DNA from: Planococcus citreus
GTDB lineage: Bacteria; Bacillota; Bacilli; Bacillales_A; Planococcaceae
NCBI RefSeq assembly: GCF_003664125.1
Contig: NZ_RCCP01000002.1
Span: 347,184-411,183, forward strand
Direction: 5' to 3'
DNA length: 64,000 nucleotides
Shown piece after piece: positions 45,351 through 52,325 of this stretch (within the stretch, counting starts at the first letter, position 1; each line of letters opens with the position of its first letter). A program made the translations under genes and the position numbers. The notes beneath the pieces were generated by a model. That model was given only the letters and a program-made list of their open reading frames with translations. It searched no databases and was not told the DNA's origin.

Positions 45351-45470
45351 GTGTCTAGCTTCAGCTGCCTGCCTCTCGGGTCGTAAGCCAGTTTCCCTGT
45401 GCGGCAAAAAGCACCGCTTCGGGAACCCGGCTTATGCCTGTCGAGCCAGAACGGCAGCTTCCGCTTTTCT
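45351..45470. repeat. palindromic repeat, family C, copy 1 in thrS leader
   Basis: Reads GTGTCTAGCTTCAGCTGCCT ... GTGCGGCAAAAAGCACCGCTTCGGG ... CTTATGCCTGTCGAGCCAGAACGGCAGCTTCCGCTTTTC. The central GCGGC/GCCGC pair and the CTAGC...GGCAGC ends form a long imperfect hairpin. Confidence 0.75.
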
Positions 45471-45471
45471 T

Positions 45472-45655
45472 GGTGTTTAGCTCCGGCAGCCAGACCCTCG
45501 AGGTCACAAGCCAATTTGCTTTTGCGGCAAAAAGCGCCGCTTCGCCAGTGCGCCTTAAGCCTGTCGGAGGGTCGCAGGATGTGGGTCAGCTAACCGTTGC
45601 GACAGGACGTCGCGCACTTAGGTTAGCTTCCGCTTTTGGCTGCCTTCGCTTTTCT
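45472..45655. repeat. palindromic repeat, family C, copy 2 in thrS leader
   Basis: Same family as the neighbouring copies (GGTGTTTAGCTCCGGCAGCC ... TTTGCGGCAAAAAGCGCCGC ... CTTAAGCCTGTCGGAGG), but about 60 bp longer because of an extra segment containing GGTCAGCTAACCGTTGCGACAGG and TTAGGTTAGC. That segment looks like an insertion or partial second unit. Confidence 0.7.
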
Positions 45656-45656
45656 T

Positions 45657-45778
45657 GATGTCTAGCTTCAGCGCCTAGCTCCTCGGGGTCTTAAGTCACC
45701 CTGGCTGTGCGGCAGAAAGCGCCGCTTCGCCAGTGTGCCTTAAGCCTGTCGGAGCTGAACAGGCGATTCCGCTTTTCT
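45657..45778. repeat. palindromic repeat, family C, copy 3 in thrS leader
   Basis: GATGTCTAGCTTCAGCGCCT ... GTGCGGCAGAAAGCGCCGCTTCGCC ... CTTAAGCCTGTCGGAGCTGAACAGGCG. Closest to the T-box terminator; only about 12 bp separate them. Confidence 0.75.
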
Positions 45779-45790
45779 TTTTTTCCACAC

Positions 45791-46050
45791 AAAAAGCCCC
45801 ATCCCAAAAGGGACGAAGCTCTGTTCGTGGTTCCACCCTTCTTCTCTTCCGCACATTTTTTGCGCACGGAATGAAGCTCTGCATCGGCTAACGGGCCGGT
45901 ACCGTCGCCTGCTACTGGAGTTCGCAGGCGCTGCTCGAAGGGGGTAAACAAAAACGCTGTGCCGGGAAGCTTTCAGCCGTGTCTTCCCTCTCTGTGTGCC
46001 ATGCGTGATCGCTCATGTCCTTGTCGTTGCATGTAAATCATTATTGATGA
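45791..46050 (-). ncRNA. T-box leader of thrS (tRNA-Thr sensing)
   Basis: Minus-strand leader with the T-box sequence AGGGTGGAACCACG (45825-45838), then the terminator AGAGCTTCGTCCC ... GGGATGGGGCT, TTTTT (45791-45821). The bulge is UGGA, which pairs with UCCA, the end of tRNA(Thr) with U discriminator. Promoter TTGCCT-17-TATAGT lies at 46056-46084. Confidence 0.93.
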
Positions 46051-46055
46051 TTCTT

Positions 46056-46084
46056 ACTATACGATGAAAAAAATCAAAAGGCAA
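46056..46084 (-). promoter_or_regulatory. sigma-A-type promoter of thrS
   Basis: Minus strand: TTGCCT (46079-46084), 17-bp spacer, TATAGT (46056-46061), a few bases before the predicted 5' end of the T-box leader. Confidence 0.65.
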
Positions 46085-46093
46085 TAGTTTCTC

Positions 46094-47032
46094 TTACTTG
46101 TTGCGGCGGTTTTCGCCTTCAAGTTTCACGGGAACGGTCAATGCCTGTATGCGCTCCATGATGCGCGCTGCTTTCAAGTCTTCTTTTTCGCCGCGCTGCG
46201 AATAGGTCAAATGGTGCGCGAGTTCAGAATAGCTAAAGTTCGAACTCATGAAAGTCGGCAATTTCTCTGCCATCCGGTAATGAAGGATCGTACCTAGTAC
46301 TTCGTCGCGCGTCCAGCTCGACATCGCTTCAGCTCCGATATCATCGAGCATGAGCACATCGGCTTTTTTGACGTATTCTATTTTTTCCTGCAGCGTATGG
46401 TCACCAATCGCTTGTTTCATTTCGCGCATGAATTCCGGCACGAACACAAGAACCGTTTTCACATTGATCTCCGCGAGTTCATTCGCGACCGCGCTTAGCA
46501 AATAGGATTTGCCAGTCCCGAACTTGCCGTATAAATACAAGCCTTTTTCCGGAAGCGAATCCGGGCCTGTCGCTTTCTCCAGAAAATCATCGACTGCGCG
46601 GAAAGCTGGCAGCCTACGGTCATCGAGCTCGAAGTTTTCGATTCTCGCCGCCATCACTTCTTTTGGCATATACATGCTGTGGATCAAGGAAGAAGCATGG
46701 CGTTTATTGTCTTCAGCGGTCTTCAAACGGCATTTCGTATACGAGATGCCGATATTGCCGCGCTCCAATACGAGATTCGGTTCGAATCCTTTTAGATGAT
46801 TGATGCAGCCGCCGAGGTTTGGACATTTATTGCAGTCATGCGATTGGTCGATATATTCGTATAGCTTGCCCATGCCTTTTTCCACTGTCGGGCCGTCAAT
46901 TTCCTCTTCGTGTTCTTTCAGGAATTTGAGGACGCCGGGATGTTCCAGCACTTCTTTCTTCATCGCATCATAGCGCTCGGAAAATGAGGGCGCATTGACC
47001 ACTCGCTTCATCGTTTCACGAATCGGTTCCAT
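46094..47032 (-). CDS. dnaI: primosomal protein DnaI (helicase loader)
   Basis: Loads the replicative helicase DnaC together with DnaB and DnaD. 312 residues with an N-terminal helicase-binding domain carrying zinc ligands (CNKCPNLGGCINH, about 65-77; a further Cys at KCRL), and a C-terminal AAA+ domain with Walker A GKFGTGKSY (about 168-176), Walker B LMLDDIGAEA and the sensor-like SSNFSYSELAHHL. It starts at the base after the dnaB stop, so the pair is tightly coupled. Confidence 0.96.
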   Translation of the reverse strand: MEPIRETMKRVVNAPSFSERYDAMKKEVLEHPGVLKFLKEHEEEIDGPTVEKGMGKLYEYIDQSHDCNKCPNLGGCINHLKGFEPNLVLERGNIGISYTKCRLKTAEDNKRHASSLIHSMYMPKEVMAARIENFELDDRRLPAFRAVDDFLEKATGPDSLPEKGLYLYGKFGTGKSYLLSAVANELAEINVKTVLVFVPEFMREMKQAIGDHTLQEKIEYVKKADVLMLDDIGAEAMSSWTRDEVLGTILHYRMAEKLPTFMSSNFSYSELAHHLTYSQRGEKEDLKAARIMERIQALTVPVKLEGENRRNK

Positions 47033-48403
47033 CTAATCACCCTTTCTTTTCTTCAACGCAAGCTTCGCAAGCAATTTCTGTTTTTCCTGTTCGAGCTGTT
47101 CGCTAGAAGCTCCTTGTCCAGGCGTTTCCACTTCGTCTTTCTTATTGAACCATTCAGGCAGCTTTTCTTCTCGGATCGGCTTGCGGCCCGAAGATGCCGC
47201 TTTTTTAGGGGCGGCACCTGATTCATTTTTCCATTTCATATACTGTGTATGTTCGATGCGTGCAAATTCCATCGCCTGCTTGGCTGTCGTGACATTTTTT
47301 CTCAGCCAATGTGAGGCAATTTTCTCTACATACGCTTTTGTCAGTTTCATATCCGTGCGCAATAGGACATATTGAAGCAACACATTGACGACAGCCGGCT
47401 CCATGCCATGCTGCGTCACCAACTGGTTCGCCAATTGCACATCGGCCGGCAGTGGTTCTTTGCCGTCTGCAATGTCACGCAGCACTTGAAGCGGCGACGC
47501 TGATTCCAAATATGCGATCAACTCGTCTTCTTTGTTTACAGGTCCTTGTTGTGCATCAGGTTGTTGCGTTTTCGGTTCTGCCTTTTTGACAGGCTCGAGT
47601 TTCGGCGCAGTTGTCGTGACGGTCATTTTATAATAATCGGAAGCAGCTTTTCGCAGCCCTTCCTCATCAATCCGGTAATCATCTTCAATCGCCAGCAATA
47701 CGACCTTTTGCATCTCAAGCGGGCCGAAACCGTAGAGAAATGAAAGCTTTACGATAAAATGGCGGATAGCCGGCGTCAGCACGCGCTTCGGCACAAGCTG
47801 TTCGGACAGTCCTTGGCGTAATAGCGCAAAATCAAAGTCCTGTTCCATCTCATATTCCCCGTCTGTCCGGGATTCAAGCTCTTTTTCGTCTGCAGGGTAC
47901 CCCGACTTCGCATGCACCGGCTGGAAGATATCCGTAAAAGTCCTGGAAACTTCTGTGTATCCCGTTGCGAGCGGCGTCTGGATGACGAAACGATCGCGGA
48001 CGCGCCGATAAGACGATTCCCCGATTTTACTGAACAGGAACATCGACAATAGCGGGTCGGCAAAAAAGGTTTTCGGGTCGAGCGGCGGGCACAGTTCATA
48101 GATGAAGGAACGGTTTTCCCCGTCTTTCCGGAAAGTTTTCAATAAGCCAATCGCTTCGAGTTGGATGCGGGATTCAAAAATCGCCTTGACGGGTTTTCCG
48201 AGCGTGTTCATCAGTGTATAATGCGTCGAATCCTCAGACCGCATTTCACCGTCGGCCCAAAGCGTCAAGTAAAGGGAGATGGCGTCAGACCCGATCATCG
48301 GCTGATAGAGGAGCGTCAGCAATTGGCGGTCGTAATTGGAAAATGGATACGGCATGCGGATCCGGTACAAGTCGGCGGGCTGAAGTTCTTTGTACATCGT
48401 CAT
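47033..48403 (-). CDS. dnaB: replication initiation/membrane attachment protein DnaB
   Basis: Firmicute helicase co-loader, not the E. coli-type helicase. The 456-residue product has an N-terminal winged-helix DnaB/DnaD-like domain (about 1-150), a central charged, Pro/Gln-rich stretch (about 280-305) and the C-terminal DDBH2-like domain (AYLESASPLQVLRDIADGKE through SHWLRKNVTTAKQAMEFARI) with a basic tail. It lies 12 bp after nrdR, as in B. subtilis nrdR-dnaB-dnaI. Confidence 0.95.
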   Translation of the reverse strand: MTMYKELQPADLYRIRMPYPFSNYDRQLLTLLYQPMIGSDAISLYLTLWADGEMRSEDSTHYTLMNTLGKPVKAIFESRIQLEAIGLLKTFRKDGENRSFIYELCPPLDPKTFFADPLLSMFLFSKIGESSYRRVRDRFVIQTPLATGYTEVSRTFTDIFQPVHAKSGYPADEKELESRTDGEYEMEQDFDFALLRQGLSEQLVPKRVLTPAIRHFIVKLSFLYGFGPLEMQKVVLLAIEDDYRIDEEGLRKAASDYYKMTVTTTAPKLEPVKKAEPKTQQPDAQQGPVNKEDELIAYLESASPLQVLRDIADGKEPLPADVQLANQLVTQHGMEPAVVNVLLQYVLLRTDMKLTKAYVEKIASHWLRKNVTTAKQAMEFARIEHTQYMKWKNESGAAPKKAASSGRKPIREEKLPEWFNKKDEVETPGQGASSEQLEQEKQKLLAKLALKKRKGD

Positions 48404-48415
48404 GTGGTCACCGCC

Positions 48416-48892
48416 TTATTTGCTGTCCTTGTCACCGGGATTGCGATCAAGCAGATCCTTGAGTTCATCGATGAAGACCGTAATGTCTTTGAACTGGCGA
48501 TAGACGGAAGCGAAGCGGACATAGGCCACTTCATCGATATCCGCCAAACGGTTCATGACCAGTTCTCCGACTTCTTCCGATTTCACTTCAGGATTGCCGC
48601 TCCGGCGAAGTTCTTTTTCGATATCGAAAACGACCCCTTCAAGCATGTCGAGCGAGACTGGGCGTTTTTCACACGCGCGGATCAAGCCGCGCAACACTTT
48701 CTCGCGGCTGAATTCTTCACGGGAGCCATCTTTTTTCACGACGATCAGCGGCATCTCTTCCACTTTCTCGAAGGTGGTGAAGCGATAGCCGCATGCTTCA
48801 CATTCACGACGCCTGCGGATTGATTTCATTTCATCTATTGGCCGCGAATCTACTACGCGGGTGCCGTTATGCTGGCAAGCTGGACATTTCAT
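48416..48892 (-). CDS. nrdR: transcriptional repressor NrdR
   Basis: Represses ribonucleotide reductase genes, responding to ATP/dATP. The 158-residue product has the zinc ribbon [16 protein letters not shown] ... [12 protein letters not shown] (about 3-45) and the ATP-cone ([21 protein letters not shown], about 48-140). Start MKCPACQHN; a three-codon longer start lies on the GGGGAGAT ribosome site. It opens the nrdR-dnaB-dnaI operon. Confidence 0.97.
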   Translation of the reverse strand: MKCPACQHNGTRVVDSRPIDEMKSIRRRRECEACGYRFTTFEKVEEMPLIVVKKDGSREEFSREKVLRGLIRACEKRPVSLDMLEGVVFDIEKELRRSGNPEVKSEEVGELVMNRLADIDEVAYVRFASVYRQFKDITVFIDELKDLLDRNPGDKDSK

Positions 48893-48961
48893 GGTAGACA
48901 TCTCCCCGAAAATTCTCTATCTGGTAGTAACAGTATAACAAAAAAATTCCCCAAACATTAG

Positions 48962-48989
48962 AAAAAGCAGAGGATTTTCTCCTCTGCTT
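48962..48989 (-). terminator. speH terminator
   Basis: AAGCAGAGGAGAAAATCCTCTGCTT on the minus strand: a 9-bp stem with an AAAA loop and T5 tail, after the speH stop. Confidence 0.88.
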
Positions 48990-49013
48990 GTGTTTTGCGT
49001 TATTAGCGGTCAA

Positions 49014-49397
49014 TTACACCGTCAGTGACACTTTTGTCGCTCCGGCGCCGACTGGTCCCATGCCGCGTGGCACTTCAGTTACTTCGCTCTGCTTTGAATC
49101 CAAAGCTTGCGCGATGTAATCAGCTGCAATTGTTGGATCAAGATCTCCACAAGTGTACACATCGACACTCGCGTACCCATGTTCCGGGAAGCTGTGGATA
49201 GTCAGGTGTGATTCCGAAATGATGACTACGCCGCTGACACCCTGTGGTGCAAATTTATGAAAAGCGACTTCGCGGATTTCCGCACCTGATTTGAGTGCTG
49301 CATCAACAAAAGTCTTTTCGATATAGTCCATATCGTTTAATTTGTCAAAATCACACTGCCAAAGTTCTGCGATTACGTGACGTCCCATAGTTTCCAT
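49014..49397 (-). CDS. speH: S-adenosylmethionine decarboxylase proenzyme (SpeH)
   Basis: Supplies decarboxylated SAM as aminopropyl donor for spermidine. The 127-residue prokaryotic-type proenzyme self-cleaves at a Ser in [11 protein letters not shown] (about 63-73) to yield the pyruvoyl group. Near-identical in motif order to B. subtilis SpeH, including the [21 protein letters not shown] start and [17 protein letters not shown] long leader (about 100 nt) with a hairpin precedes it. It is a single-gene unit with its own terminator. Confidence 0.96.
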   Translation of the reverse strand: METMGRHVIAELWQCDFDKLNDMDYIEKTFVDAALKSGAEIREVAFHKFAPQGVSGVVIISESHLTIHSFPEHGYASVDVYTCGDLDPTIAADYIAQALDSKQSEVTEVPRGMGPVGAGATKVSLTV

Positions 49398-49659
49398 GGT
49401 TCGTTTCCCCCTTTGATAACATTTTGGTTTTGCGCAAAATATTCAAAGTTGACTACCACGGGGGAAAGTTAGTCCAGAGAGGTCCTAACCCTTTAAGCAG
49501 TCATAAGAATAATAATATACGCTCCTAATTCCTTGCTCTACATAATAAATAGAATTGAGAAGTGGCAGCCGTTTTTGGCTACGATTCATAGTATATGATG
49601 AATGTTTTCGAAATGCAATAAATAAATGCTCCAGTGGGCATTTTTTTTAATATAACGAC
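49398..49659. other. speH leader and upstream region
   Basis: No gene is seen. Minus strand: -10-like TATATTATTAT near 49510, then a leader with the hairpin GTTAG-GACC-TCTCT-GGA-CTAAC (about 49468-49490). Plus strand: a terminator-like hairpin with T8 at 49625-49648 that serves no annotated gene. Confidence 0.55.
49625..49648 (+). terminator. orphan plus-strand terminator
   Basis: AATGCTC-CAGT-GGGCATT stem (one T-G pair) followed by eight T residues on the plus strand. Both flanking genes (speH, gapB) are on the minus strand, and on that strand the T run would precede the stem. It may end an unannotated plus-strand transcript. Confidence 0.6.
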
Positions 49660-49705
49660 AAAAAAGATTCCGCTTTTCAATAAGAAGAAAAGCGGAATCT
49701 TTTTG
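49660..49705 (-). terminator. gapB terminator
   Basis: AAAGATTCCGCTTTTC ... GAAAAGCGGAATCTTT stem with TTCTTATT loop and T runs at both ends; directly after the gapB stop. Confidence 0.9.
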
Positions 49706-49707
49706 CA

Positions 49708-50727
49708 TTATTTTGAAGCGACAGCCATAGAATTGGCTACCTTTTTCATCAAGTCGACAACACGGGCCGAGTAGCCCCATTCGTTATCGTACCAAGCGAG
49801 CACTTTCACTTTGCGGTCGTCCATGACAATGGTAGTCAAACCGTCAACGATTGCAGAGCTCGGGTTCGTATTGAAATCGATCGACACAAGCGGCTCCATT
49901 GTCAAATCGAGGATGCCCGCTAGTGCCCCTTCCGACGCTTCCGTGAATGCACGGTTGACGTCTTCTACCGTCACATCCTGTTGGACATCGACGACAAGAT
50001 CGACAAGTGACACATTCGGCGTCGGGACGCGAAGTGCCAAACCGTGCACTTTCCCTTCCAGTTCAGGTAGAACCAAGGACAAAGCTTTTGCAGCCCCTGT
50101 CGAAGTCGGGATAATTGACTGTCCACAAGCGCGTGCGCGGCGAAGATCCTTATGCGGGTTGTCCAAATTCTTTTGGTCATTAGTGTACGCATGGACAGTC
50201 GTCATCAATCCGTTTTCGATGCCGAATGCATCATTCAGCACTTTAGCGACAGGCGCCAAGCAATTCGTCGTGCAGCTGGCATTTGAGATGATGTGGTGTT
50301 TTTCGACATCCAATTTATCATCATTGACGCCCATCACAATCGTGATGTCTTCGTTTTTGCCAGGAGCAGTCAAGATGACTTTCTTTGCTCCTGCCTCCAA
50401 ATGAAGAGCAGCTTTATCGCGCGAGTTAAACTTGCCTGTCGCTTCGATGACGATATCGACGCCCATTTCCCCCCACGGGAGTTCCAATGGGTCGCGCTCG
50501 TTAACCAATTGAATACGCTTTCCGTTTACAACCAACGCATTTTCTTCCGCTTTCACTTCACCGGAGAAGGTACCGTGATTTGTGTCATACTTAATCAAGT
50601 GAGCAAGTGTTTCTGCCGGATAACCGGCGTTGACCGCCGAAATCGTCACGTCATCCATCAAAACTGCTTGTCTGAAAACCATACGGCCGATGCGGCCAAA
50701 CCCGTTAATTGCAATCGAAACTGTCAT
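49708..50727 (-). CDS. gapB: NADP-dependent glyceraldehyde-3-phosphate dehydrogenase, gluconeogenic (GapB type)
   Basis: Interconverts glyceraldehyde 3-phosphate and 1,3-bisphosphoglycerate. 339 residues, N-terminal Rossmann GFGRIGR (8-14), catalytic Cys in SNASCTTNCLAP (about 152) and HGL/ARRARACGQSIIPTSTGAAK. After strand 2 the sequence is VNAGYPAETLAHL, where NAD-type GapA has an Asp; this A and the overall match point to GapB, which works in gluconeogenesis with NADP. Start MTVSIAIN after GGGGGA. Its neighbourhood (coaE-gapB-speH) matches B. subtilis. Confidence 0.94.
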   Translation of the reverse strand: MTVSIAINGFGRIGRMVFRQAVLMDDVTISAVNAGYPAETLAHLIKYDTNHGTFSGEVKAEENALVVNGKRIQLVNERDPLELPWGEMGVDIVIEATGKFNSRDKAALHLEAGAKKVILTAPGKNEDITIVMGVNDDKLDVEKHHIISNASCTTNCLAPVAKVLNDAFGIENGLMTTVHAYTNDQKNLDNPHKDLRRARACGQSIIPTSTGAAKALSLVLPELEGKVHGLALRVPTPNVSLVDLVVDVQQDVTVEDVNRAFTEASEGALAGILDLTMEPLVSIDFNTNPSSAIVDGLTTIVMDDRKVKVLAWYDNEWGYSARVVDLMKKVANSMAVASK

Positions 50728-50836
50728 GTATTTGTCCCCCAATTAAATAAGTCATACTCATATTTTCAATTCGATATATAGTATAACACATTATTCAGTT
50801 TAGAGAACCTGAAAACGAAAGAAAGCGCATACTTTT

Positions 50837-51433
50837 TTACGGGCGTGTCTGCCAGTTGGCTAATATGCGCATTAATTGGCCCTTGGTGTGATCAAGAGAA
50901 CCGTTGTTATCGAGCACTTCGTCGGCTCCTTGTTCTTTGACGCTGATCGGCAACTGTGACGCAATACGCGCTTTGGCTTCCTGTTCGGCCAATCCGTTGC
51001 GCTCCATGAGCCGTTTTAATTGTTCCTGCTCCGACACGCTGACGACCAGGATCTTGTCGACCATGTGTTGGAGTTTGCTTTCGAATAACAGCGGAATATC
51101 CATGATAACGGTTTCATATCCTTCATCCAAAAATGCTTGGCGCTGCCTAAGCATTTCCCGGCGTATTGCCGGGTGGATGATATCATTCAATTTTTTTCTG
51201 CTCGCCGGGTCGTTGAAGATGATTGCCCCAACTTTCTCGCGGTCCATCGACCCATCAGCGCGTATCACTTCCGCGCCGAAAGCTTGCTCGATGCTGTTCA
51301 ATGTGTCCGTTCCGGGCTCGACAACTTGTCTGGCAACCAGATCTGCGTCAACGACCGGATATCCCAATTCCTTGAGCATTTGCGAGACGGTACTTTTGCC
51401 GCTCGCGATGCTGCCGGTCAATCCGATGATCAT
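50837..51433 (-). CDS. coaE: dephospho-CoA kinase
   Basis: Last step of coenzyme A synthesis: phosphorylates the 3'-OH of dephospho-CoA. 198 residues with Walker A GSIASGKST (7-15), the DADLVARQVVEPG substrate region (about 30-43), HPAIRREM and DIPLLFESKL. Nine bp after mutM. In B. subtilis ytaF lies between mutM and coaE; it is missing. Confidence 0.97.
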   Translation of the reverse strand: MIIGLTGSIASGKSTVSQMLKELGYPVVDADLVARQVVEPGTDTLNSIEQAFGAEVIRADGSMDREKVGAIIFNDPASRKKLNDIIHPAIRREMLRQRQAFLDEGYETVIMDIPLLFESKLQHMVDKILVVSVSEQEQLKRLMERNGLAEQEAKARIASQLPISVKEQGADEVLDNNGSLDHTKGQLMRILANWQTRP

Positions 51434-51442
51434 GTAGTTTCC

Positions 51443-52312
51443 TCATTTCTGGCAAGACGGGCAGTAAACAGACGCCCGGCTCGCGATTTTCACTGTTTTA
51501 GTTTCCGTTCCACAAACCGTGCACGTCTTCTTGCCATACATGCCAAAACGATTCTGCATGCTGCCTGATTCCCCGTTGATATTGCGGTAATCGGAAATCG
51601 TGCTGCCCCCTGCTTCGATGCTCTCGAGCAAAATGGCGGCAATGGTCTGGAACAATTCAATTTTGCGTTTGCGGCTGATACGGCTTGCGGCGCGTTTTGG
51701 GTGGATTTTCATGCGGAACAGCGCTTCTGTGGCGTATATATTGCCGCATCCAGAGATGACCGTGCCGTCCATGATGACTTCCTTGATCGGTTTGTTGCGG
51801 AATTTCGGGCTTTCCGATTGCTGCAAAAACCATTCCAGGGCTTCGTCAGCGAAAGGTTCCGGCGCCATTAACAGAAGCGGCGGAAAATCCCCTTCTGTCT
51901 CCAATACCCGCATTTCCCCAAAACGGCGGATATCCGAGAACGCCAACAAGTTGCCGTCATCGAGCGTCAGCACAACATGGACGTGGCGCCTGAACTTGTC
52001 TTCCGGGATCGCCAGCAGGCTATCGACGAAAAACCATGCACCCGACATGCCCAGATGGTTGACGAGCAAGAATTCCTGCTCGCTTTTCATGGTCATGTAA
52101 ATATATTTGCTGCGCCGTTCGACAGCGAGAATTTGGGCACCAGTCAGGCGCTCTTGAAAGTCATCCGCTTCGATGCGCTTCAAGATCGCTTCTTTACCCG
52201 ATTGTTTTGATTTTCGGATCGTATCGGACACATCGACCGAGACGATGCGTTTGCCGATCGACACGGGGCGGATTTGCCGGACCACCCCTTCTACTTCCGG
52301 AAGTTCCGGCAT
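51443..52312 (-). CDS. mutM: formamidopyrimidine-DNA glycosylase
   Basis: Removes 8-oxoguanine and formamidopyrimidines and nicks the abasic site. The 289-residue product starts PELPEVEG after Met, with catalytic P1 and E2, has K in the LTGAQI segment, the helix-two-turn-helix and a zinc finger CTVCGTETKTV ... YCPSCQK at the end. Start MPELPEVEG, with 13 bp after polA; the frame opens 13 codons earlier inside polA. Confidence 0.97.
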   Translation of the reverse strand: MPELPEVEGVVRQIRPVSIGKRIVSVDVSDTIRKSKQSGKEAILKRIEADDFQERLTGAQILAVERRSKYIYMTMKSEQEFLLVNHLGMSGAWFFVDSLLAIPEDKFRRHVHVVLTLDDGNLLAFSDIRRFGEMRVLETEGDFPPLLLMAPEPFADEALEWFLQQSESPKFRNKPIKEVIMDGTVISGCGNIYATEALFRMKIHPKRAASRISRKRKIELFQTIAAILLESIEAGGSTISDYRNINGESGSMQNRFGMYGKKTCTVCGTETKTVKIASRASVYCPSCQK

Positions 52313-52325
52313 CACACATTCCTCC

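Larger units (their letters stand above)
45278..45790. other. 513-nt repeat-filled spacer in the thrS leader
   Basis: Between the T-box terminator and the thrS start lies a stretch with three family-C palindromes (45351-45470, 45472-45655, 45657-45778) and no gene. The transcript must pass through these before reaching the ribosome site. A frame open through part of it on the minus strand is an upstream extension of thrS, not a real N terminus. Confidence 0.8.

Noticed and set aside
45278..45514. 79-residue N-terminal extension of ThrS
   Set aside because: The upstream frame is family-C repeat sequence; the MADMIQ start has a strong ribosome site and matches the TGS-domain start.
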